A stretch of DNA of 64,000 nt from Candidatus Poseidonia alphae (GTDB lineage Archaea > Thermoplasmatota > Poseidoniia > Poseidoniales > Poseidoniaceae): contig DAVD01000037.1 of assembly GCA_002505405.1 (NCBI GenBank), positions 79,246 to 143,245 on the forward strand. The letters are read 5' to 3'. Below are positions 16,276 to 25,622 of this stretch, piece by piece. Under the pieces are notes generated by a model. It had not been told where the DNA came from and did no database searches. It worked only from the letters and a program-made list of their open reading frames with translations. The stretch's first letter is position 1. Each line of letters starts with the position of its first letter. The position numbers were made by a program, and so were the translations under genes.

Positions 16276-16659
16276 ATGGTCAAGAACATCGGTATCGTTT
16301 GTGGTTCCTTCCACCGTGACGAAGTTGAACGCATGCTCGCATGGGCAAGAGAAGAAGCCGACGCGAACGATTTAGAAATCACTCACGTTGAATGGGTACC
16401 TGGTTCGATGGAAGTTCCGCTTGCACTCGACCGCATGCTGAGCGCTTGCGATGCTGCAGCATGTTTGGGAATCATCGAGAAAGGAGAGACCCAACACGGC
16501 CTTGCAATGGGCCAAGCGGTCATCAAAACGATTCTTGAATTGCAACTCAAGCATAACAAACCGATTGGCTTGGGGATCATCGGTCCAGGTGCAGAACAGC
16601 ACCACATTGAACCAAGGTTGGAACCCCACGCACGAGCAGCAGTGCTGGCTCTCATTTGA
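16276..16659 (+). CDS. ribH: 6,7-dimethyl-8-ribityllumazine synthase
   Basis: The ATG at 16276, with GAGGTG upstream, gives 127 residues; the ATG at 16261 overlaps the ribE stop and is less well placed. Seen are GSFHRDEVERML, the VPGSMEVPLAL substrate loop and GIIEKGETQHGLAMGQAV, which includes the conserved GET-x-H catalytic region. The enzyme condenses the RibB product with the pyrimidine intermediate. It is at the short end of the family, as in many archaea. It closes the riboflavin cluster. Confidence 0.9.
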   Translation: MVKNIGIVCGSFHRDEVERMLAWAREEADANDLEITHVEWVPGSMEVPLALDRMLSACDAAACLGIIEKGETQHGLAMGQAVIKTILELQLKHNKPIGLGIIGPGAEQHHIEPRLEPHARAAVLALI

Positions 16660-16792
16660 TGGAAGGGCTTAGGCTTAACAAACCCCGGTGGAGTTGGGCG
16701 GAAATGGGCCACTCACTGCCCTTCTTTGGCGCGGAATAGAACGTGCGAACCTTCAAACACCCCCTCCGTCCAAACGCTGGATGGAGAACAAC

Positions 16793-17722
16793 ATGTCAGA
16801 AGTGCGCAATGTCATAATTATCGGTTCAGGTCCTGCAGGATACACCGCAGGATTGTACACTGGGCGAGCCATGCTGAACCCCCTCATGTTTGCCGGTTAC
16901 ATGTCAGGTGGACAACTGATGTTGACCAGCGACATTGAAAATTTCCCCGGATATCCCAAGGGGATCGGAGGGCCTGAAATGATGACGGAACTGCGCGAAC
17001 AAGCGGAACGATTTGGCCTGGAAGTTCAAGACCGTAATGTCGATTCAGTCGATACATCAGAGCGCCCATTCAAGGTTGAAGTGGAAGGTGAGACGTTCCT
17101 TACTCACTCCATAATTGTCTGTACAGGGGCCGAATCCATTTGGTTGAACGCCCCCGGGGAAGAAGCCCAAAAAGGCCGAGGTATTTCCACGTGCGCCACC
17201 TGCGACGGTGCCTTTTTCCGCGATGAAGAAGTCCTGGTCATTGGCGGCGGAGATTCTGCTTGTGAGGAGGCTACCTTCCTCACGCGTTTTGCGAGTAAGG
17301 TCACGCTCATTCACCGAAGAGATGTGTTCAAAGCATCAACCATCATGTACGAACGCGCTGCAAATCACGATAAAATTGAGATTCGTACCTTCCGTCAGGT
17401 CAAAGAATGGTTGTCTGATGAAAAAGGCCTCACCGGTGCAGTGCTTGAAAACATACAAGATGGAACGACAGAGACCATCAATGCAACGGGGGCTTTCATC
17501 GCAATCGGTCACAAACCGATTACTGGATTTTTGAGCGGTCAAGTTGAAACCGATGAAAACGGTTACATCGTCAACAAAGAATACACTATGACCTCTGTCC
17601 CGGGCATTTTTGCCGCAGGTGACGTCGTTGATACCCGTTACAAGCAAGCGATTACCGCTGCTGGAATGGGATGCTCTGCTGCAATTGATGTTGAAAAGTG
17701 GCTTGAAGAGAACGTCCACTGA
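16793..17722 (+). CDS. trxB: thioredoxin reductase
   Basis: The ATG at 16793 follows GGAG by seven bases. The 309-residue flavoprotein shows FAD motif IIGSGPAGYTAGLY (about 8-21), the redox pair CATC (in GISTCATCDGAFF), the NADPH motif VIGGGDSACEEATF and the C-terminal FAD motif GIFAAGDVVD. It reduces thioredoxin using NADPH, in the cytoplasm. No thioredoxin gene lies next to it, although two exported thioredoxin-like proteins occur in the window. The frame is open upstream to 16688 but has no good start there. Confidence 0.93.
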   Translation: MSEVRNVIIIGSGPAGYTAGLYTGRAMLNPLMFAGYMSGGQLMLTSDIENFPGYPKGIGGPEMMTELREQAERFGLEVQDRNVDSVDTSERPFKVEVEGETFLTHSIIVCTGAESIWLNAPGEEAQKGRGISTCATCDGAFFRDEEVLVIGGGDSACEEATFLTRFASKVTLIHRRDVFKASTIMYERAANHDKIEIRTFRQVKEWLSDEKGLTGAVLENIQDGTTETINATGAFIAIGHKPITGFLSGQVETDENGYIVNKEYTMTSVPGIFAAGDVVDTRYKQAITAAGMGCSAAIDVEKWLEENVH

Positions 17723-17761
17723 GGGCGGTGCATTCATCAAAGTGGCTCCGCTGGCCGGTTC

Positions 17762-18931
17762 ATGGTTGACCTCGAACGTCATGCGCGTCACCTTTCCCTC
17801 CCCAATGTTGGAATTAAGGGTCAACAGCGCTTGGTTGATGCCAGCATTCTCATCATTGGTGCCGGTGGATTAGGCTCTCCAGCTGCCCTTTACCTCGCTG
17901 CTGCAGGCGTTGGCCATCTTGGCTTGATTGATGATGATGTCGTGGACCTTTCAAATCTTCAACGTCAAATTCTTCATACTTCAGAAAGCGTAGGGACGCC
18001 CAAAGTTGAATCCGCTAAGAAGCGCCTCCATGCATTGGATGAAGGCATTAAGGTCACATCATTCCAAACCCGTTTCAACCCAGGGAATGCCATGCAATTG
18101 CTTGAGATGGGATGGGATCTCGTCATCGACGGCACGGATAACATTCCGACGCGATACCTCATTGACGATGCCTGCGCATTGAAGGGGATACCTTGGGTCT
18201 ACGGTTCAATCTTCCAATTCGAAGGACAAGTTTCTGTATTCGGATATCAAGGAGGCCCTTCGTATCGGGACCTTTTCCCTGAACCCCCACCTCCAAATGC
18301 AGTTCCGAGTTGCGAAGAAGCTGGTGTGTTCGGAGTCCTTCCTGGAGTGATTGGATTGCTTCAAGCAACAGAGGCGATAAAACTCTTGCTCGGACTCAAC
18401 GTGGCTCTTTCAGGACGGTTACTCATTTACGATGCAACGGCGATGTCCTTCACTCAGTTATCGTTCGAACGGGATGAAGAGCGTACAAAAATTTTGGATT
18501 TGAGTTTATCCTCAGCCATGTTTAACCCTTCTGAATGGTGTTCTCTCGAAACCGGTACAATACATGGAGGCATTAAAAAACAGGAAGCCCACCAGGGCAA
18601 GAACATGTTCAACCACATTTCCATCTCCGATGCTTTGCAGCGACGTTCCAGTGGATGGTCACCGTTTATTCTTGATGTTCGCTCAGATGGTGAATACCAT
18701 CAAGCACATGCGGCTTCATGCGACTTGCAAGTCCCCCATGACCAAGTTGGTTCTGCCCTTGATCAAATTCCCTCCGACCGGGATATTCTGGTTTATTGTC
18801 GAAGTGGAATGCGTTCTCAAATCGCAGCAATGAGCATGATTCAAGCAGGATACGATGCGACACGCGTGTACAACCTTGACGGTGGAATCACCGCGTGGAA
18901 GGCAGCAGCGCCTGATGAAATCATCAATTGA
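17762..18931 (+). CDS. ThiF/MoeB/UBA4-like adenylyltransferase fused to rhodanese
   Basis: The 389-residue protein has an E1-like domain (about 1-245) with ATP loop IIGAGGLGSPAALYL, NLQRQILH, the DGTDN acidic motif and CEEAGVFGVLPGVIG containing the candidate catalytic cysteine. A rhodanese domain (about 285-385) with VYCRSGMRSQ follows. MOCS3/Uba4-type fusions activate and thiolate ubiquitin-like sulfur carriers (MoaD, SAMP, Urm1). The zinc CxxC pairs normal in MoeB and MOCS3 are missing: SYRDLFPEPPPP stands where YRCLFP is expected, and no second pair follows. The sulfur carrier partner is not in the window. Confidence 0.87.
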   Translation: MVDLERHARHLSLPNVGIKGQQRLVDASILIIGAGGLGSPAALYLAAAGVGHLGLIDDDVVDLSNLQRQILHTSESVGTPKVESAKKRLHALDEGIKVTSFQTRFNPGNAMQLLEMGWDLVIDGTDNIPTRYLIDDACALKGIPWVYGSIFQFEGQVSVFGYQGGPSYRDLFPEPPPPNAVPSCEEAGVFGVLPGVIGLLQATEAIKLLLGLNVALSGRLLIYDATAMSFTQLSFERDEERTKILDLSLSSAMFNPSEWCSLETGTIHGGIKKQEAHQGKNMFNHISISDALQRRSSGWSPFILDVRSDGEYHQAHAASCDLQVPHDQVGSALDQIPSDRDILVYCRSGMRSQIAAMSMIQAGYDATRVYNLDGGITAWKAAAPDEIIN

Positions 18932-19751
18932 TTCGGAGTGCTTCTCCACAGTGCTTGCAATGCTTTGCATTCCGATCATGTCCCTCTCTGGAACATGAGC
19001 TGCAAGCACGGGTGTCAACCTCTCCCAGTTTCATCAGCTCCGATGACACGATTCCTGTTGGGACAATGATAAGGCTGTATCCAAGCACCATAATCACAAC
19101 AGCCAGCAACTTGCCCAATGGCGTTAAGGGGACCGCATCTCCATACCCCGTCCCAGTGATGGTAGTCAGCGACCAATACACGCTTTGTGGTATTGATGTG
19201 AAGCCGTTTGCTGGGCCTTCCAAAAGGTACATCATCGCTCCAGAAATGAACCCAAGAATTGTCACAGTGAACAGGAATATGATGATTCGGGTTTTTGATT
19301 GTAAAAGGGCCTCGAACAGCACCTCACCTTCTCCGATATAGCGGCTCAATTTCAGAACTCGGAACATCCTGAGCAAGCGCAATGCTCGAACAATGAGGAG
19401 GCTTTGTGCTCCAGGTACAATCAAACTGAGGTAGGTGGGTATTATCGCAATCAAGTCAACGATTCCGAAAAATGAAGTGGCATATTGCTGGGATTTCTTA
19501 GTCGAGTAGAGGCGAAGGAGGTATTCCAAGGTAAAGAGGATGGTAATGGCCCATTCAATCAGTCGCAATTCAGTGTGATATGCCTTGTCAATCGAGTCAA
19601 CGCTTTCCAAGGAAACGGTGAGGATTGATGTTAAAATCGCTAACAACAACGCGATGTCAAAAAATTTCCCTGAGGGCGTGTCAGCCTCAAAAATGATTTG
19701 TTGGATTCGTTCTTTTCTAGAGACCTTTACGACAGATTCAGCCTCGGACAT
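18924..19751 (-). CDS. voltage-gated potassium channel with C-terminal zinc ribbon
   Basis: From the ATG at 19751 the protein has 275 residues: S1-S4 voltage sensor with an arginine-rich S4 (RALRLLRMFRVLK), then S5, a pore loop with TTITGTGYGDAVP and S6. The usual filter is TVGYGD or TTVGYGD; here GTGYGD is seen, still with GYGD. After S6 there is a short CxxC-x(n)-CxxC zinc-ribbon-like tail (CSSCSREGHDRNAKHCKHCG). It should conduct potassium across the cytoplasmic membrane. A TTG at 19799 would add 16 residues. The 3' end overlaps the convergent ThiF gene by 8 bases. Confidence 0.88.
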   Translation of the reverse strand: MSEAESVVKVSRKERIQQIIFEADTPSGKFFDIALLLAILTSILTVSLESVDSIDKAYHTELRLIEWAITILFTLEYLLRLYSTKKSQQYATSFFGIVDLIAIIPTYLSLIVPGAQSLLIVRALRLLRMFRVLKLSRYIGEGEVLFEALLQSKTRIIIFLFTVTILGFISGAMMYLLEGPANGFTSIPQSVYWSLTTITGTGYGDAVPLTPLGKLLAVVIMVLGYSLIIVPTGIVSSELMKLGEVDTRACSSCSREGHDRNAKHCKHCGEALRIN

Positions 19752-19920
19752 AATGCGGGACTTTCCAAGTGGTTTAAGGAAGATTTCGCTCAAGTGCAAC
19801 CCATTGGCGAGTTTTCGGGCAACTTACCAAAATACGGGCCGCTTTTCGAATTTGGAGGGTGATATTGAAAGGCGCGGCTCCCTTCCTCAAATTGAGGAGG
19901 GGGTAACGATAGTAAAAATC

Positions 19921-20976
19921 ATGGTTGCCGATGAAAATCAAGGCCGTCGGGACCTCCTCGCCAACACCTTTCAGAGAGAAGGTTTTGATGTAACGAGAAC
20001 TCCGACATTGAGGCAAACAGAAGCGACAGCGCTCGTCACTTTCCCCGATGTTCTTTTGCTTGAGAGTGAATGGAGTCAAGGGAGCGTCCTCGATGTTTGT
20101 CAAAAGATGAACAACAGCCCACAATTCCGTAACAACACCCGTATTGTCGTTCTATCAAGAACCATCACGCCTGATTTTCTTTCCTCCGCGGCAATGGCTG
20201 GAGTTGCGGAAGTCATTGGCAAACCCATTGACATGAACCAACTCATCAATCAAATGCAACGTCACGCATCAAAGCAATTCGTTGCACCACCGGCCGAAAT
20301 AGCCCCTACTCAAGGAGGTGGACTTGGCGGTCAACGGTTTGACGTATCCATGACCATGAATGACAGTCAATGGGCGCTTCCTATGCTGCGTAGACTGGTC
20401 GAGGCAGGGAACATTGATGATGAGTTTGTTCGCGACCTCCAAACTGAAATGGGAAAGGTAGAGGACGAGGAAGACGAGCCACTTCTTTCTTCAGAAGAAT
20501 TGACGACGATGGTACGTCTTGCGCTTAACCGTCTTGTTGGCTCTGAAGATTTAGACGACCAAGCATCTCAAGAAGTAGGTAAAGGCCCGTCGTTTCGTTC
20601 AATTAGCAAGGGGGCAAGTCTCTCTGACGGGGCAAAGCCGAACCTCGCCCCTCAAGGAGGTCTTGGCGGTTCAATGGAAGATATTCTCGAAAAGCAAGCA
20701 GAAGAACTTGCAGCAGAGGTCGAGGGGAAAATGGATGGAATTCTTGATGAGGAGCCAGAATATATTTCTCTGTTGATGCCCGATTCCCAATCTTACATCG
20801 ATCCTGAGGCTCTTGTCATGACTCAACTCACGACCGAGGTGGTTCATGACTTACTCAAACTCCTCAAACGCCCTGGTGCTGTTTCAGACATCACCCTCCT
20901 CACGCAAATTGAGGATGCCCTCGTTTTGACCGGTGATGTATTGGAGGCCCTTCCTGCGAAGGAGGAAGAAGAATGA
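19921..20976 (+). CDS. degenerate receiver-domain protein with long C-terminal region
   Basis: The ATG at 19921 gives 351 residues. Residues 1-120 follow a CheY-like receiver pattern: ADENQGRRDLLANTF with the acidic pair, FPDVLLLESEW where the phospho-acceptor Asp would sit, VVLSRTIT and IGKPIDMNQL with the conserved Lys. The acceptor is Glu rather than Asp, so it is probably not phosphorylated. The remaining region is rich in Gly, Glu and Gln with helical stretches (QAEELAAEVEGKMDG) and no recognised output domain. It overlaps the MFS gene start (ATGA). The upstream open frame overlaps the potassium channel gene and is a shadow. Confidence 0.7.
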   Translation: MVADENQGRRDLLANTFQREGFDVTRTPTLRQTEATALVTFPDVLLLESEWSQGSVLDVCQKMNNSPQFRNNTRIVVLSRTITPDFLSSAAMAGVAEVIGKPIDMNQLINQMQRHASKQFVAPPAEIAPTQGGGLGGQRFDVSMTMNDSQWALPMLRRLVEAGNIDDEFVRDLQTEMGKVEDEEDEPLLSSEELTTMVRLALNRLVGSEDLDDQASQEVGKGPSFRSISKGASLSDGAKPNLAPQGGLGGSMEDILEKQAEELAAEVEGKMDGILDEEPEYISLLMPDSQSYIDPEALVMTQLTTEVVHDLLKLLKRPGAVSDITLLTQIEDALVLTGDVLEALPAKEEEE

Positions 20977-22232
20977 AAGTTTCTATAGAGCAAAGGCAAG
21001 CGGTCGCTTTCCGTGCTTTAATTGCTGCATTCTTTGTCAATTTTCTCGGATATGCCTTCATCGTACCCATTCTTCCTTCATGGCAAACACAGTTTGACAT
21101 CAATGCTACACAAGCAACACTTCTCGTTTCGCTATGGGCGGTACCTATGTTTTTGATGGGGCCTATGTCCGGGAGAATAACGGACCGATTTGGAGCAGGG
21201 ACTACGATTCTGACCAGTCTTATTTTGCTGACCATCTCGAGCGGAGTCTACCTGCTGGCTACCAACGAATGGTTGCCTCACCCGTTCCTCGCCCTCTGTT
21301 TTGCTCGGTTGCTTCACGGGGCATCAGGAGCGACCATCATGACCGCAGGTTTAGCCGCAGCGTCTCAACTTTGGCCAACACGATTTGGAGAACAGGCAGG
21401 GAAATTGCTTGGTATTGCCGCAATAGGTGGACTGCTAGGTCCCGTATTTGGAGGAATACTTTTTGCTTGGGGCGAAGCATCAGCATTTGGCTTCCTTGGC
21501 CTGGTGACGTTTTCGGTAATTCCGTTCATCATCTCTGCTGGTCCATCCCTCGGGAAAGCACAGGAACCGTCTCTCGGAGGTGCTTCTGTAAAGGTATTTT
21601 TCACCGATCCAGTCTTGCTTCGGGTTGGAATATTACTGGCCATCACGACCGTTGCAACGGGGGCTCTCGAGGCTGGTGTTCCTTTGTTTTTGGATGATAC
21701 GCTGGGGTTGAGTTCAGCCGAAATTGGAGGTGTCCTTTTGGTCATGGTCTTGATGCAAGGTCTTGGCTCGCTTATTTGGGGCAAACTCGTTGACCGCAAC
21801 GGACCTACACGGTACATGATTCTCGGATGGACCGTCGTTGTTGCTTCACTCCTTGGAGTTGGTTTTGTGGGATGGAAGTTTTCTGGAAACAATGCTGTTT
21901 TCGGAATGATTGTACTCCTCGGAGCGTTCCAATTTTCAATTGCTGCTGCCCAAATCCCCATGCTCCCCATCATTGATACTGCAACAAACCGAGCACTGGG
22001 GGACGGAAACCCAGGTTTGGCTTTCGGAGCGTTTGGGACCGCTTGGGCTGCGGGGACCATTCTCGGACCTCTCATGGTCGGTCCAGTGTTTGACATCTTC
22101 CAATCTTGGGCATTGGCCCTTGGTGTGCTTGCCCTGCCGGCCAGTGTTGCATTATTCATTACGCTCAAGAACAGAGAAATGCTTCACGAATGTTACGATT
22201 CAGAGATGCAGCGACGTTTAGGGGCCGATTGA
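20973..22232 (+). CDS. major facilitator superfamily transporter
   Basis: The 419-residue protein has about 12 membrane helices in two halves. The loop between helices 2 and 3, GPMSGRITDRFGAG, matches MFS motif A, and a related sequence GKLVDRNGPTRYM occurs in the second half. The pattern resembles drug:proton antiporters of the DHA1/TetA type (GAFGTAWAAGTILGPLMVG near helix 11). Substrate unknown. The ATG overlaps the stop of the receiver-like gene, so both are probably made together. Confidence 0.85.
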   Translation: MKVSIEQRQAVAFRALIAAFFVNFLGYAFIVPILPSWQTQFDINATQATLLVSLWAVPMFLMGPMSGRITDRFGAGTTILTSLILLTISSGVYLLATNEWLPHPFLALCFARLLHGASGATIMTAGLAAASQLWPTRFGEQAGKLLGIAAIGGLLGPVFGGILFAWGEASAFGFLGLVTFSVIPFIISAGPSLGKAQEPSLGGASVKVFFTDPVLLRVGILLAITTVATGALEAGVPLFLDDTLGLSSAEIGGVLLVMVLMQGLGSLIWGKLVDRNGPTRYMILGWTVVVASLLGVGFVGWKFSGNNAVFGMIVLLGAFQFSIAAAQIPMLPIIDTATNRALGDGNPGLAFGAFGTAWAAGTILGPLMVGPVFDIFQSWALALGVLALPASVALFITLKNREMLHECYDSEMQRRLGAD

Positions 22233-22307
22233 TTTCCCTATTTGTTCATAGGTTGCACAAACATAGTATTGAAACGAACCGCTTCATGGCAGGGTTGAGG
22301 TGGCGTT

Positions 22308-24911
22308 ATGACTCAGGGTGAACTACCACAAATTTTCGGTTCGGTTTGGACTCCAAAAGAACCACTTAATTTCGTTCAGCCACTCGTTCAGGAGGCCGCC
22401 CGTTCAGAAGTTCTCTCCTTTGTCGCTCAACGGCATGACGCTCATCTTTTCCTCGTTGCTAACGTTTGGGACCATGTGGTTAGCAACGAACCAAATCAGT
22501 TCGAAGGGCCGTCATGGCATACCTTCTCGAAACGGTTCTTGAACGGTCTTGAACGAGGCATGAAGAAGCAAGCTACAACCTCTCTGAAGGAGGAACTTGA
22601 GCGAGAAGTCATCCCTCGACGTAGCATGGAACTCATGCTTGAGCGTCGTCGAACACATTTCCTCATTGACATGCGTTTGATGCTTCGCCGTCTCGCACAC
22701 TACATGGCCATCACGGTTGATCATCGTATGGAATGGCAGCGCTACATGACCCGCACACGCTACCTCGATACCTCACTCAAGGACCTGTTTACCGAAGGTG
22801 TTGAAACACCAGATGGAGGGACCTTTGGAGGCAAAGGGTTCCGGTCAACATGGCAGGAAGGCGTCGTCGCCGTTGCTACTGCTCTCAAGCGACAGCCCGA
22901 TGCTCCTCGCGACGCTCGGCCTGGGCAAGGATACGACGGTGACTTGGTTGCTCCAATGATTCGAGATATTGGTCTCGGCCTAGCAATGGGAGATACTGCC
23001 CTTGACGTCATGGCTGCGAACCTTGGTAAAGCGGGCTCAAACCAAAACGGTGGATGGGAGAATGCAGGAGGACGTGACCTTCACGTCGGTGCATGGCATG
23101 TGGGCGTTCTACCACCTACCGCACCGCTTCCAATCGCCAGCGTCACGATGACTGGACTGGCTTTTGCAGCATGGCGTAAGGGGCTAGAAAGGTTCCATGT
23201 CGCCTGTATCGGGGAAGGTTCCTCTTCCAGTGGGGAGTTCTGGGAGGCGATGAATCTTGCAGGAGCACGCGGTCTACCCATCACTTACATTCTTCAGAAC
23301 AATCAGATCGCTCTTGATACCCCGCCTGCAAAACAATCTGGTGTTGAATTGTGGGCGGATAAAGCCGAAGCAATGGGCTTTCCATCTTGGACCATTGACG
23401 GCTCAGACCCAGCCGCCTGGCATGCCTCAACAGCAGTAGCACGCGAATTCTCTCTTGCTGGAGGCGGTCCGACGCTCATCCATGTCGAAACCATGCGGGG
23501 GTGCGGTCATGCTCATCACCACGATGATTTGTATCTCGGCAATCCCAGCGGAACCCCTCCGGGTTACGTTGACCGTGACCTCCTCGCCTATTGGGAGGCA
23601 AAAGACCCGCTACCGAACCATCGCAACTTGCTTTTGGATTTGGGGGTTGACGAACACGACCTCACTACCATGGAACAGGAGGAACAGGAACGCGTCAATA
23701 CTGCACGGACCGATCTTGATGCAATGGAATGGCCTCTGCCGGAAACTGTAACCAAAGGCGTAACATCTCTTCATGATGCAGACACTCACTTGGACCGTCA
23801 ACACCGCTATCAAGGTACGATACGCCAACCCTCAATTGCAGGTCCTTTGGCCCTCGGTGAAACCCAGCTCGTCTATGCGGAAAAAGGAGGCTGGACCTAT
23901 GCACGAGCCATCCAGCAAGCCATGGCTGATATCGCAACAACATTCGGTGAAGACTGCGTCTTCATCGGAGAAGACATGGAAGTTGCCGGTGCGTTTGGAA
24001 TGAATATGGCTCTAAAAAATGCAGGGCATGAAGACAAGTTGGTTGACATGCCGCTTTGCGAAGCGGTAATCGTTCATACTGGAATTGGTGCTGCATTATC
24101 GGGTATGCGTCCAATGGTTGAAATCCAATTTGGTGGATTCGCCGCATTGGGCTTCAATGCCCTCATCAATAACGCCTCAATGCTTCGCTGGCGCTGGGGT
24201 GCAGATTGTCCCATGACCGTCCGCATTCCACTCGGAGCCCGAACGCGCTCTGGGCCATTCCATGCAAACATGATTGAATCCTGGTTTGCAAATGACCCGG
24301 GTCTCATCGTTCTTGCTCCAGGAACCCCTCAAGATGCTTATGACCTTCTCGTTGAAGCCTCTCACCTCCCCGACCCGGTATTGATGCTCGAGCACATTGG
24401 CCTTTACGGTCTGCGAGGAGGATTGACCGGTTGGGGCATGAACATCAATCAACATGTGGACACAGAATCCGTGAAGAAACGTATTGAGGCCGGAGAGAAC
24501 TTGGCCATTGGTCAAGCCAATATCATCAGAGGGGGCCGTGATGTGACGCTCGTTACATGGGGCGCTATGGTTCACGTTGCATTGCAGGCGGCTGAAAAGC
24601 TTGCAGAGGAAGACATTGAAGTCGAAATCATTGATTTGAGGACACTCATTCCATTTGATGCAGCAACATGCATACAATCGGTTCAGCGAACAAACCGACT
24701 GGTGATTCTCCAAGAGGGTCAATGGTCGGGTGGACTTGGCCACACGGTGCAGTCACGAATCATGGAAGAGTGCTTTTACGAACTTGAATCTGCTCCTTGC
24801 GTCATTGGCGCATTGGATACACCCGTGCCGTTTTCTCCACCACTGGAAAACCATACCGTTCCATCGCTTGAGTACGTGATCACAATGCTTCGTGCATCGG
24901 TTCAATCTTGA
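22308..24911 (+). CDS. single-chain 2-oxoacid dehydrogenase E1 (alpha-beta fusion)
   Basis: The 867-residue protein joins an E1 alpha-like part (about 1-480; thiamine diphosphate motif GEGSSSSGEFWEAMNLA then ILQNNQIAL) to an E1 beta-like transketolase part (about 525-867; GEDMEVAGAFGMN, PMVEIQFGGFAALG, ILQEGQWSGGLG). Such E1 enzymes decarboxylate pyruvate or branched-chain 2-oxoacids and pass the acyl group to a lipoyl E2. Alpha and beta are separate genes in most archaea and bacteria that have this type. No E2 or E3 lies in the window. A GAGGTGG ribosome-binding site precedes the ATG. The first 100 residues are divergent. Confidence 0.88.
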   Translation: MTQGELPQIFGSVWTPKEPLNFVQPLVQEAARSEVLSFVAQRHDAHLFLVANVWDHVVSNEPNQFEGPSWHTFSKRFLNGLERGMKKQATTSLKEELEREVIPRRSMELMLERRRTHFLIDMRLMLRRLAHYMAITVDHRMEWQRYMTRTRYLDTSLKDLFTEGVETPDGGTFGGKGFRSTWQEGVVAVATALKRQPDAPRDARPGQGYDGDLVAPMIRDIGLGLAMGDTALDVMAANLGKAGSNQNGGWENAGGRDLHVGAWHVGVLPPTAPLPIASVTMTGLAFAAWRKGLERFHVACIGEGSSSSGEFWEAMNLAGARGLPITYILQNNQIALDTPPAKQSGVELWADKAEAMGFPSWTIDGSDPAAWHASTAVAREFSLAGGGPTLIHVETMRGCGHAHHHDDLYLGNPSGTPPGYVDRDLLAYWEAKDPLPNHRNLLLDLGVDEHDLTTMEQEEQERVNTARTDLDAMEWPLPETVTKGVTSLHDADTHLDRQHRYQGTIRQPSIAGPLALGETQLVYAEKGGWTYARAIQQAMADIATTFGEDCVFIGEDMEVAGAFGMNMALKNAGHEDKLVDMPLCEAVIVHTGIGAALSGMRPMVEIQFGGFAALGFNALINNASMLRWRWGADCPMTVRIPLGARTRSGPFHANMIESWFANDPGLIVLAPGTPQDAYDLLVEASHLPDPVLMLEHIGLYGLRGGLTGWGMNINQHVDTESVKKRIEAGENLAIGQANIIRGGRDVTLVTWGAMVHVALQAAEKLAEEDIEVEIIDLRTLIPFDAATCIQSVQRTNRLVILQEGQWSGGLGHTVQSRIMEECFYELESAPCVIGALDTPVPFSPPLENHTVPSLEYVITMLRASVQS

Positions 24912-25558
24912 CGTTGCTTCTTTGGAAAGGTAATCCGCTTGATGTCGCATGCAAACCAGGCGCCAAGCACCGTAGATGTTCCGTAAAAGAGCAGGCTTGC
25001 CCACAATCCTGAAACGGCATTTGGACCAAAGGTTCGTGCTGGATTCATACTCGCTCCAGTCGCTGGTCCGGTGAGGAATGCAAGAATTCCAACGGTGGCC
25101 CCAACCCACACGGCAAGGAGGACGATGGAAGGTTCAGTCCGTACAACGGCAAAGATACTCAACATCAAAAGCAAGGAGATGGACACTTCAATCGCGAACG
25201 CCTCAATGAGGGTAAGGTGAGAGGCTACCACCGTTGGTCCTGCGCCACCAAGTGCAATTGCAGCAACAAGTGCTCCTGTCATCTGTCCAGCAATGTACAG
25301 CAGCAGTTGGCTGTTTTCAAGTTCTCCTTCCCTCCAAAAAGCGATGGAAACTGCGGGATTGATGTGGGCTCCGCTCAGGTTGCCAAACAAAAGAATAGCG
25401 AGCATGACCGCGAATGCAAAAGTCAATGAAATCCAAGCATGGCTTGCGCCGTAGAATATGCTTCCACAACCAAGCCCAACCATCAGTGCTGTGCCAAGAA
25501 ATTCAAAGAACGCTTGGCGGCTCATGGTGTGGGCGAGTTGTCCTCGTCTTGAAACCAT
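24902..25558 (-). CDS. aquaporin / MIP-family channel
   Basis: The 218-residue protein has six membrane helices and both NPA half-helices, GAHINPAVS and GASMNPARTFGP, with the pore Arg after the second NPA. The start FFEFLGTALMVGLGCGS resembles AqpZ-type water channels; glycerol transport cannot be excluded. ATG at 25525 (MSRQAFFEF) is a likely alternative start that removes 11 polar residues. The 3' end overlaps the convergent E1 gene by 10 bases. Confidence 0.9.
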   Translation of the reverse strand: MVSRRGQLAHTMSRQAFFEFLGTALMVGLGCGSIFYGASHAWISLTFAFAVMLAILLFGNLSGAHINPAVSIAFWREGELENSQLLLYIAGQMTGALVAAIALGGAGPTVVASHLTLIEAFAIEVSISLLLMLSIFAVVRTEPSIVLLAVWVGATVGILAFLTGPATGASMNPARTFGPNAVSGLWASLLFYGTSTVLGAWFACDIKRITFPKKQRQD

Positions 25559-25622
25559 TTTGCACCATTACTACGAGGACAACCATGCGAACGGTCAAGA
25601 AGGGTATTCCCTTGGAAGAACC

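Noticed and set aside
19585..19920. N-terminal extension of the receiver-like gene
   Set aside because: It lies antisense to the potassium channel gene and shows no domain; the ATG at 19921 begins the receiver fold.
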